From contig JALUTL010000428.1 in the NCBI GenBank assembly GCA_027016475.1, forward strand, positions 1 through 7,352: DNA of 7,352 nucleotides, read 5' to 3'. The position numbers were made by a program, and so were the translations under genes. The notes beneath the pieces are model-generated. The model searched no databases, was not told the origin of the DNA, and was given only the letters and a program-made list of their open reading frames with translations. This stretch comes from Candidatus Heimdallarchaeota archaeon (lineage in GTDB: Archaea; Asgardarchaeota; Heimdallarchaeia; Heimdallarchaeales; Kariarchaeaceae). Shown piece by piece: positions 1 through 6,226 of the stretch (position 1 is its first letter; each line of letters starts with the position of its first letter).

Positions 1-60
1 ATTCATAGATTTCCATTTGCCATTGCTATGCTTTCTGACTTAGTTGCGAAGAAAAATTAA
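1..60 (+). CDS. C-terminal end of an unidentified protein (partial)
   Basis: The first frame is open from the window edge to a TAA at 58-60 and reads as 19 residues ending in MLSDLVAKKN. The other two plus-strand frames hit stops early (TAG at about 41-43 and at 6-8). The mix of hydrophobic residues followed by a short basic tail looks like a natural C-terminus, and T-rich runs (69-73 and 80-83) follow as possible termination signal. The fragment is too short to assign to any family. It could also be chance open reading, since 19 codons without a stop is not rare. Confidence 0.45.
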   Translation: MHRFPFAIAMLSDLVAKKN

Positions 61-92
61 GGATTCGCTTTTTGAATTGTTTTGTTGCATAA

Positions 93-180
93 TTCCCAAA
101 TTCGTTCAAAATGATAGGAATATTGCACAATTTGAAAACAATTCTGTGCATATCTGAAAAGTTTAAACATTATTTGGGAA
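93..180. repeat. Nested inverted repeats upstream of fumC
   Basis: A nine-base inverted repeat has TTCCCAAAT at 93-101 and ATTTGGGAA at 172-180. Inside it lies a second pair, TGCACA at 124-129 and TGTGCA at 145-150, with AATT on the loop side of each arm; this could form a small hairpin around TGAAAAC. The outer right arm ends ten bases before the fumC ATG. The pair could be an operator, a leader hairpin or the 3' end of the upstream transcript. In DNA this AT-rich, chance repeats are also possible. Confidence 0.35.
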
Positions 181-189
181 ATTTGAATC

Positions 190-1602
190 ATGGAATACAG
201 AATCGAAAAAGATTCAATGGGAGAAGTAAAGGTTCCCAATGACAAACTTTGGGGTGCTCAAACGCAAAGATCACTGATGAACTTCGACATATCTTCAAGA
301 ACCTTCCCTGAACCATTCATTAAAGCGTTAATAGAAGTAAAAAGGGCAGTTGCAATAGCAAACAAAGAACTGGGGCAATTGGATCCACAGATTGCTGACG
401 CGATCATCAAGGCTGCCACTGAAATCCTTGAAGAAAACAAACACCTAGATCAGTTCCCATTGGACATTTATCAAACAGGAAGTGGCACTCAGACCAATAT
501 GAATGCAAACGAGGTTCTTGCAAACCGTGCCATCCAATTATTGGGCGGGGTTGTTGGATCAAAAACACCAGTTTATCCGAATGATCATGTCAACAAAGGG
601 CAAAGTAGCAATGATGTAATCCCAACTGCCATGCATATCTCTGCAATGGTTGAGCTTAACAATCGGCTTCTGCCTGAATTGGAGAACCTAATTTCCACAT
701 TTGAGCAAAAAGCTGGGGAATTCATGGATATTATCAAGATTGGACGAACCCATCTGCAAGATGCAGTCCCTATGAGCTTGGGACAAGAGTTTAGTGGATA
801 TGCATATCAACTGAAAATTGCAAAAAAAGCCATAGCTGATGCACTGGAACTCCTTAAACCTTTGGCTCTTGGCGGAACTGCGGTCGGAACAGGATTGAAT
901 GCACATCCCGATATGTCTGAACGGGCCATTCAAATCATTTCCGAAAGAACAGGAATTCAATTTACTGATGACGGAAACAAGTTTGCTCTTCTTGCCGGGA
1001 AAGATGGATTGGTTGCCTTGAGCGGTGCATTGAAAACACTTGCCACTTCTTTGCTCAAAATCGCGAATGATATCCGGTTGTTGGCATCTGGTCCAAGATG
1101 CGGCATAGGTGAAATAATCCTTCCTGAAAATGAACCCGGGTCTTCAATCATGCCTGGAAAGGTAAATCCCACTCAATCAGAAATGATGGTTCAGGTCTGT
1201 GCACAGGTCATCGGAAATGATTTAGCCAGTACATTGGGAGGAATGTGGGGATTCTATGAGCTCAACTTGATGAAGCCAATGATAATCTCCAACATATTGG
1301 AAAGCATTGATATTCTGACAAGAGGGATGAAATCATTCCGCATCCATGCAGTTGAAGGGATTGTTCCAAACGTATCTCGTATTCAGTCGTTGGTGGAACA
1401 GTCCCTAATGCTTGCAACCGCATTGACTCCTTATATTGGGTATGACAAGGCGGCAGAACTGGCCAAAAAAGCGTACAAGGAGGGCAAAACTATTCGTGAA
1501 GTTGTGAAGGAAAGCAATGTACTTTCCGATGAGGAGTTGGAGAAGGCACTTGACCTTACCCACATGGTTTTTGTAAGAAAAGACGCAAAAAGAACCTCTT
1601 AG
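190..1602 (+). CDS. fumC: Class II fumarate hydratase (fumarase C)
   Basis: Fumarase C catalyses the reversible, cofactor-free hydration of fumarate to L-malate in the citric acid cycle, as a cytosolic homotetramer with active sites built from three subunits. The 470-residue product matches the usual family length of about 460-470. Family landmarks appear in order: WGAQTQRS near residues 21-28, TGSGTQTNMNANE at 96-108, GQSSNDVIPTAMH at 137-149, GRTHLQDAVPMSLGQE at 185-200 and the superfamily signature GSSIMPGKVNP at 317-327. His188 and Ser318, the catalytic pair, fall at the same numbers as in the E. coli enzyme; Lys324 and Asn326 are also present. The TGSGTQTNMN and GSSIMPGKVN blocks favour fumarase over the related aspartase, although the two families are similar. 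The ATG has only a weak GGGA upstream, so translation may be leaderless or weakly Shine-Dalgarno dependent. The frame is intact. Confidence 0.95.
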   Translation: MEYRIEKDSMGEVKVPNDKLWGAQTQRSLMNFDISSRTFPEPFIKALIEVKRAVAIANKELGQLDPQIADAIIKAATEILEENKHLDQFPLDIYQTGSGTQTNMNANEVLANRAIQLLGGVVGSKTPVYPNDHVNKGQSSNDVIPTAMHISAMVELNNRLLPELENLISTFEQKAGEFMDIIKIGRTHLQDAVPMSLGQEFSGYAYQLKIAKKAIADALELLKPLALGGTAVGTGLNAHPDMSERAIQIISERTGIQFTDDGNKFALLAGKDGLVALSGALKTLATSLLKIANDIRLLASGPRCGIGEIILPENEPGSSIMPGKVNPTQSEMMVQVCAQVIGNDLASTLGGMWGFYELNLMKPMIISNILESIDILTRGMKSFRIHAVEGIVPNVSRIQSLVEQSLMLATALTPYIGYDKAAELAKKAYKEGKTIREVVKESNVLSDEELEKALDLTHMVFVRKDAKRTS

Positions 1603-1619
1603 CAAATAATTTTCTTACA

Positions 1620-1626
1620 TTTATAC
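1620..1626 (+). promoter_or_regulatory. Candidate TATA box before the split membrane-protein gene
   Basis: TTTATAC lies 18 bases after the fumC stop and about 44-50 bases before the ATG at 1670. An archaeal start site about 25 bases downstream would leave a leader of roughly 20 bases. It suggests that the next gene has its own promoter rather than relying on fumC read-through. This is inferred from spacing and a short motif only. Confidence 0.3.
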
Positions 1627-1669
1627 GCGTTGGAAAAAAGTTATTATTGTACATAAAACATAGTAAGTG

Positions 1670-1999
1670 ATGAAACCATATTGGATTGTGCTGATCCCAT
1701 TGTTGTTGATGTCTTTCTTCGTGCAAGGATTCACTTCGTCATACAACACAATCAACGGATCTGAAATTGTAGTTGAGTTGGAAACATACTACAATCGGAC
1801 TAATGACGGAACACCTGCACTTGGCTTTTTATTGAATGTAGAACTTGCGAACATAGTTGATGCTTCTCAAATAACACAAATCTCTGGAACAGTGGAGCTT
1901 TATTCCAACATAACACAAGTGAGGATTTCAACTCTGAAGCTTTCTGTTGAAGAGAGTCTTCAATTTATCGGAGACAAAGGGTTTCGTCCAATCAGGTAG
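1670..1999 (+). CDS. Secreted/extracytoplasmic N-terminal part of the split protein, function unknown
   Basis: This frame encodes 109 residues from ATG 1670; a GTG at 1667 directly before it is an alternative start, and neither has a clear ribosome binding site. Residues 1 to about 20 (MKPYWIVLIPLLLMSFFVQG) form a signal peptide or N-terminal anchor: one Lys, then a hydrophobic core. The rest is rich in Thr, Ser, Asn, Val and Ile, with several NxT/NxS sequons and alternating hydrophobic residues that suggest beta strands outside the membrane. It lies 67 bases after fumC on the same strand. The stop at 1997-1999 seems premature, because the adjacent frame continues with similar beta-rich sequence. 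Taken alone it would be a small exported protein of unknown role. Confidence 0.6.
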   Translation: MKPYWIVLIPLLLMSFFVQGFTSSYNTINGSEIVVELETYYNRTNDGTPALGFLLNVELANIVDASQITQISGTVELYSNITQVRISTLKLSVEESLQFIGDKGFRPIR

Positions 2000-2192
2000 A
2001 GATTCCAGAAAATAACCAAATTGATGTCTACTTTTCTTTCAGCTTTGTCGAGGTTTTCAATGATCGCCCCAATCAGTTTTTTCATCTTCACCTCAACTGG
2101 TCAATTCTTACTTTATTTCCTCTGATTCTTTAGAACAACTGCCGAGCACCACACAAACAACATTTGAACCACCCATAGTTCAGACAAGCGTA

Positions 2193-2474
2193 GTGTCTAG
2201 AAATGACTTTTCAGCTCTGATTTTCATGTTTGTTTTTATCGTGGTCGTTGTAGTAGGCGGAGGTATTGGGATCTATTTCTTGATCCAAGCTGTTTACTTT
2301 TTCACTCAAAAACCACGTTCTCAACAAGTGCAAAGGAATTTCGGCTCAGCAGTTCTGGTTGCCTGTGATTTTTGCGGGGCTCTGGCCTCTCCTGAAGACA
2401 GATACTGCATTTCTTGCGGCGTCCTAATTGAGAGAGAGAAGCCGGTTGAAACCTCAAAGAACAAGAAACATTAG
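2193..2474 (+). CDS. Transmembrane helix plus cytoplasmic zinc ribbon, C-terminal part of the split protein
   Basis: The GTG at 2193 opens a 93-residue frame, but the frame stays open upstream to 2064 and the GTG has no convincing ribosome binding site, so it is probably internal to a longer protein. Residues about 7-37 form one long hydrophobic helix (SALIFMFVFIVVVVVGGGIG onward), followed by a basic stretch (QKPRSQQVQR) that places the C-terminus in the cytoplasm. Cys58, Cys61, Cys72 and Cys75 form a CX2C-X10-CX2C zinc ribbon, and the protein ends in a Lys-rich tail. Such ribbons usually mediate protein or nucleic-acid contacts. The stop overlaps the stop of the convergent ABC gene by four bases (2471-2474). 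Confidence 0.6.
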   Translation: MSRNDFSALIFMFVFIVVVVVGGGIGIYFLIQAVYFFTQKPRSQQVQRNFGSAVLVACDFCGALASPEDRYCISCGVLIEREKPVETSKNKKH

Positions 2475-4381
2475 CTAGCAATGGCAATGTTTTCCAGGCC
2501 CTGATGCGCATAATATGTATTGTATAGCTCGTAATATTTGCCTTTCAGCTTCATAAGTGTTTCATGATCGCCAACTTCAACAACCTTCCCTTTATCCAAT
2601 ACGACTATCTGATCAACATCTCTAATTGTCGAAAGCCGATGTGCAATGACGATTGTTGTCCTTCCTTCAAACAGCTTTTGCTGTGCCAATTGAACCAGAC
2701 TTTCGCTGTAGGCATCCAATCTGCTTGTAGCCTCATCCAAGACCAGAATTTTTGGGTTTTTCAGCATCGTTCTGGCAATTGTTATCATTTGCCTCTGCCC
2801 TGCCGACAAAGACTTGCCGCTTTCCTGCAAAACTGTTTGGAAGCCATTCGGCAATGCCTCAATGAATTCATCTGCTCCAAGATGGCGACAGATTTCGTAT
2901 ACTTCGTCATCTGATGCGTCAGGCTTCCCATACTTGATGTTGTCCATTATGGTTCCTGCAAACAAATATGGTTCTTGGGTTACCAAGCTTATGTTTTCAT
3001 ATAACGAATCCAATGAAACTTCTTTCAAATCTTGACCATCAATTAAGATTCTGCCCTCTAATGGATCGTAGAACCTTAACAGCAATTTGGTAATTGTGGT
3101 TTTTCCAGCTCCGGTGTGTCCAATCAATGCAGTTTTCTTGCCACCAAGAAATGTGATGTTCACATTTTCAAGAACATAATATCTTTTTTCCTCAAGGAAC
3201 TGTTTTCTAAGATCCTTGAATTTCAGTCGTTCCTCTTCGGCGAGGCTGTCTGGCCTTCTTTTCAATGATGACACGTTCATTTCCTCTCTGGCTTGATATT
3301 TGAAATACACACCTTCAAAAACAATTTCTCCTTTGGTAAGAACCAATTTATTCATACTCTGCAATGCCTTGATGGATGCTTCCATGTGAAGGACATCAAC
3401 AATTCGATCCAAAGCCGCCAATGATGCCTGAAGGTTTGTGAAATTATTTGCTAATGCCATAATTGGGCTTAGAAAACGCCGAACCATGACAGTTCCCAAA
3501 TAGATGGATCCTACTGAAACAAGCCCTTGCTGATTGAGATAACCTCCAATATAAAGGATACCAGCTATCATTATCATTCCTATCAATGAAATGGATGGAA
3601 AAATCATAGTAAATAATGTTCCTAGCTGTTTGAAATACCCATATGTTTCATCATTGAGCTTGCGGATTTGTCTGCTTGTTCTTTCTTCCTGATTGAACGA
3701 TTTCGCAATCGAAACGCCTGACAAATTTTCAGCGAGAGCACCGCTGACTTTACCCAAAGAACTTCTGACCTTCAGCATCTGTGCTCTCCCCCTTCCTGAG
3801 ATCACTTTTGTAATTATGGCAGAAGTTGGAAGTGCAAGCAACGAAACCAATCCAAACCACAATGAAATGTCAAAAAGCACAAATAATGTTGCAAATGCAA
3901 CCAAAACGTTTGTCAAACTGTTTGTAAATACACCAAGCCCAGCAGTGATCTCTTGTGTATCATTGACCACTCTTGATGTAACGTTCCCTGATTGAACCTT
4001 TCCATGGTAGGACATGTCTGCGTCCACTAATTTATTGAATGTATCAATTCTGAGTGTGTGAACCAGCTCATTTTGGACGATTGCCATATACCATGTGATA
4101 AGGGATTGAAAGACCCAAGACAACAATGAAAGACCCATGTAAAGTACAAGCAAAAACAGAAGTGACTGGAATGTGCTTCCACCCAAAAGCCTATCGATTG
4201 CATTTTGGACAATAATGGGTTGGTAGGTTACTGCAAGCGTATAGACCAATGTCAACACTGCAACAAATGCCAAATGGAACTTATAGGGTTGCAGATAGCT
4301 CCAGAAAATTTTCAATAGCACTTTCGAGCTTCTGGTTCTCTTTTTATCTGCCAACCACCCTCCATGTCTTGATCTTGACAT
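2471..4381 (-). CDS. ABC exporter half-transporter, catalytic subunit with NBD insertion
   Basis: A 636-residue exporter-type half-transporter: an N-terminal six-helix membrane domain (about 30-320, hydrophobic segments near 36-58, 72-98, 150-190 and 257-310) fused to an ATPase domain (about 350-620). Walker A is GHTGAGKTT at 421-429, Q-loop Gln469, Walker B ILVLDE at 545-550 with catalytic Glu550, and switch His581. The signature is LSAGQ (525-529) rather than LSGGQ, the preceding X-loop reads LQESG instead of the usual GERG, and the D-loop is SRLD. Residues 363-402 hold a charged insertion between the A-loop Tyr362 and VLENVNIT; the partner has about seven residues there. ATG 4381 overlaps the partner's TGA by one base and follows a strong AAGGAGGT with an 8-base spacer, so the two are translationally coupled. 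Substrate is unknown; multidrug, lipid or peptide export are all possible. Confidence 0.92.
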   Translation of the reverse strand: MSRSRHGGWLADKKRTRSSKVLLKIFWSYLQPYKFHLAFVAVLTLVYTLAVTYQPIIVQNAIDRLLGGSTFQSLLFLLVLYMGLSLLSWVFQSLITWYMAIVQNELVHTLRIDTFNKLVDADMSYHGKVQSGNVTSRVVNDTQEITAGLGVFTNSLTNVLVAFATLFVLFDISLWFGLVSLLALPTSAIITKVISGRGRAQMLKVRSSLGKVSGALAENLSGVSIAKSFNQEERTSRQIRKLNDETYGYFKQLGTLFTMIFPSISLIGMIMIAGILYIGGYLNQQGLVSVGSIYLGTVMVRRFLSPIMALANNFTNLQASLAALDRIVDVLHMEASIKALQSMNKLVLTKGEIVFEGVYFKYQAREEMNVSSLKRRPDSLAEEERLKFKDLRKQFLEEKRYYVLENVNITFLGGKKTALIGHTGAGKTTITKLLLRFYDPLEGRILIDGQDLKEVSLDSLYENISLVTQEPYLFAGTIMDNIKYGKPDASDDEVYEICRHLGADEFIEALPNGFQTVLQESGKSLSAGQRQMITIARTMLKNPKILVLDEATSRLDAYSESLVQLAQQKLFEGRTTIVIAHRLSTIRDVDQIVVLDKGKVVEVGDHETLMKLKGKYYELYNTYYAHQGLENIAIAS

Positions 4382-6153
4382 CAGACAATACCTCCTTTTG
4401 CTAAAGCCTTTTCTGTTTCAGGCAACAGTTCAAAAATCCGTTGGTATTCTGCACACCTTCCTATCAACTCTCTATGATTTCCATAATCCAAAACTCGACC
4501 CTTTTTGAAGATGATTATTTTGTCGGCATCCAACAATGTTCGTAGCCTCTGAGTGACCACAATCGTCAATCGATCAGCACTGAGATTGTCCAATGCCTTT
4601 CTGAGAAGTTCTTCCGTTTTGCTGTCCAATGCAGAAGCACTATCGTCCAGCAACAGTATGTCTGGATTGGCGAGAATCGCTCGTGCAATGGCCAATCGTT
4701 GTCGCTGTCCGCCTGAAAGATCTACTCCTCTTTCACCAATGACAGTATCCAGTCCTTGAGGCAACTTTTCAATAAACTCCATTGCCTGAGCTGCTGTGGC
4801 CGCACGAATTATTTCTTCTTCAGTTGCATCAGGATTTGCAAATGATATGTTTTCACGGATAGTTCCTGAAAACAGAAAAATTTCCTGCTCAACTCTGCTT
4901 ACATGCTTTCTGACTTCACTTGCAGGAATATCTGTGTAGTCAACCCCATCGATCAAAATACGCCCCTCTTGCGGCAGATAAAGCTGAAGAAGGAGTTTCA
5001 AAAATGTCGATTTCCCACTGCCGGGCCCCCCAATTATTGCAATTTTGCTTTTTTTAGGAATTATAAGCGAGATATTTGCGAGTGCTGGCCGTTCCGATCC
5101 AGTATAGTAGAACGTAACATTTTCAAAAACAATGTACGATTCCCAGTTTATCTGAGGAATTATTTCAACCTCTTTGTCAGGTTGTGGATCCTGCCAATGC
5201 ATTTTCTCCCATAAGCGATTTGCGTTGGTTATTGCCGCATTCAGGAACAGAAACATCTGCGGAAGCATCATCGAGCTAAGTTGCAATGTAATCAGCAGCC
5301 CCAATATTTGGATCATGGTTCCTACAGTCATTGTGCCTTCAGTTACCTGAAAGAGGCTGACACCAAACAGTATTGCCGTCAAAAGAAGAAGAATGAGGTC
5401 TGGAAGATAAAATGCCGCGATCTGACCTTCCTTAATACCTAATCTAGAATATTTTTCACTGATGGTTTTGAAACGTAGGAATTCTCTCAATTCTCCCCGA
5501 AATGACCTGACAACCTCGATTCCTCTGAAAATTTCTTGAGACTGCTCTGTCATTTCTCCTGCCGTATTGGCAAGCTCCATTCTGATAGGATTGATTTTTC
5601 TTGCCTGATAAAGTGCAAAATAATAATAGAGGATAAACCCAGCCAGTGTTGCTAATGCCATCTCTCTTCCTGCAATAGCATAAATTGTTATGATCATGAT
5701 TATGACGGAAAATAGGTTTTGCAATATCCCTCGAAGTCCCGGCATAATGCCCTGTCTCATTTGTGAGATTTCAGTCATACCCATGGACAGAAGATGGGAT
5801 GAATTGTTTTCGTCATGGAATGTTAGGCTATGCGATTGAATTTTATCAAAAAATTCCTGCCTGATATCCCTCTCAAACCTGAAGGCAATTGTCATGAATG
5901 AATATAGCCCAAGAAAGGTTATGACATAGAATACAATGCCAGCCCCTATTACGCCTGTCGAAAGAATGATGAATGTCGACGAGAATCCATTTTGAGTCAA
6001 CTCATCAATTGCGATTCCTACAAGCACGGCTGGGATTAGGGTTGCGACGGATGACAATACCATAAGTATCAGAGACCATAAAAGTCGTAATCGATCTCTT
6101 TGGAAAAAAGAGAAAAACAATGCCCTTCCATTCTTATATGTAGCTTGGTTCAA
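4381..6153 (-). CDS. ABC exporter half-transporter, subunit with degenerate ATP site
   Basis: A 590-residue exporter-type half-transporter and first gene of the pair. Six hydrophobic segments (about 24-48, 59-90, 143-161, 164-182, 247-268, 276-305) precede the ATPase domain (about 340-575). Walker A is GGPGSGKST at 375-383, Q-loop Gln423, X-loop GERG at 473-476, and a perfect signature LSGGQRQR at 479-486. Two catalytic positions are changed: Walker B reads ILLLDD, giving Asp504 in place of Glu, and the switch loop reads VTQR, giving Gln535 in place of His. These changes are typical of the non-hydrolysing site of heterodimeric exporters such as TM287/288 or BmrCD. It should therefore pair with the downstream 636-residue subunit. 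The start is TTG, supported by AAGGTGAG (6157-6164) just upstream. A promoter is likely in the 73-bp gap before it. Confidence 0.92.
   Translation of the reverse strand: MNQATYKNGRALFFSFFQRDRLRLLWSLILMVLSSVATLIPAVLVGIAIDELTQNGFSSTFIILSTGVIGAGIVFYVITFLGLYSFMTIAFRFERDIRQEFFDKIQSHSLTFHDENNSSHLLSMGMTEISQMRQGIMPGLRGILQNLFSVIIMIITIYAIAGREMALATLAGFILYYYFALYQARKINPIRMELANTAGEMTEQSQEIFRGIEVVRSFRGELREFLRFKTISEKYSRLGIKEGQIAAFYLPDLILLLLTAILFGVSLFQVTEGTMTVGTMIQILGLLITLQLSSMMLPQMFLFLNAAITNANRLWEKMHWQDPQPDKEVEIIPQINWESYIVFENVTFYYTGSERPALANISLIIPKKSKIAIIGGPGSGKSTFLKLLLQLYLPQEGRILIDGVDYTDIPASEVRKHVSRVEQEIFLFSGTIRENISFANPDATEEEIIRAATAAQAMEFIEKLPQGLDTVIGERGVDLSGGQRQRLAIARAILANPDILLLDDSASALDSKTEELLRKALDNLSADRLTIVVTQRLRTLLDADKIIIFKKGRVLDYGNHRELIGRCAEYQRIFELLPETEKALAKGGIV
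4390..4397 (-). promoter_or_regulatory. Strong ribosome binding site for the downstream ABC gene
   Basis: AAGGAGGT lies inside the last codons of the 590-residue subunit gene, eight bases before ATG 4381. It fixes that start and, with the TGATG stop/start overlap, indicates coupled translation, as expected for an equimolar heterodimer. Confidence 0.8.
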
Positions 6154-6156
6154 CTA

Positions 6157-6164
6157 CTCACCTT
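6157..6164 (-). promoter_or_regulatory. Ribosome binding site supporting a TTG start
   Basis: AAGGTGAG sits three bases before TTG 6153. It matches the GGTGA part of the common 16S-complementary sequence. No in-frame ATG lies nearby, so this site decides the TTG start of the 590-residue ABC subunit. Confidence 0.7.
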
Positions 6165-6202
6165 GAAGATTGTTGTTTCAAATGATTTTAAGTCTTGTTG
6201 TA

Positions 6203-6222
6203 TCGACTAATCGAAATATTTT
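6203..6222 (-). promoter_or_regulatory. Candidate promoter and near-palindrome upstream of the ABC operon
   Basis: On the minus strand the gap between methyltransferase and exporter contains AAAATATTT (6214-6222), a TATA-like element. It is followed at once by TCGATTAGTCGA (6203-6214), a 12-base near-palindrome with five of six pairs matching. A start site about 25 bases after the AT-rich element would fall near 6190 and leave a leader of about 37 bases. The palindrome would then lie between TATA and start site, a good place for a repressor. This is inference from spacing; read-through from the methyltransferase gene is also possible. Confidence 0.25.
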
Positions 6223-6226
6223 GCTG

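Larger units (their letters stand above)
1670..2474 (+). pseudogene. Membrane-anchored zinc-ribbon protein, apparently split by two frame shifts
   Basis: Three consecutive frames together look like one protein of about 268 residues. The first frame runs from 1670 to a TAG at 1997-1999. The second is open from 1951 to a TAG at 2131-2133 and includes protein-like sequence such as VEIPENNQIDVYFSFSF. The third is open from 2064 to 2474 and includes a Thr/Pro-rich stalk (PSTTQTTFEPP) before the transmembrane helix. Each junction needs the same change, one base missing; candidate sites are the AAAGGGTTT stretch at 1976-1984 and the six T's at 2077-2082. The composite order is signal peptide, extracytoplasmic domain, stalk, one transmembrane helix, cytoplasmic zinc ribbon. 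Sequencing error, recent decay and programmed shifting are all possible. The AAAGGGTTT site is not phased as a canonical slippery heptamer, which argues against recoding there. No family is recognised. Confidence 0.6.

Noticed and set aside
61..189. Small RNA or tRNA gene in the gap before fumC
   Set aside because: The inverted repeats do not form a cloverleaf and no T-loop or acceptor motif is present; it is too AT-rich to claim an RNA gene.
688..1172. Open frames on the minus strand inside fumC (688-960, 957-1172)
   Set aside because: They lie antisense to a well-conserved enzyme, have no ribosome binding sites, and read like frame shadows without recognisable domains.
1976..1984. Programmed -1 frameshift at AAAGGGTTT
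   Set aside because: The zero-frame codons are AAA GGG TTT, which is not the X-XXY-YYZ phase of a canonical slippery site; a missing base explains it more simply.
3693..3995. 100-codon plus-strand frame inside the 636-residue ABC gene, and similar frames at 2564-2914 and 4903-5214
   Set aside because: All are antisense to conserved transporter sequence, lack start signals and have unnatural composition for a separate protein.
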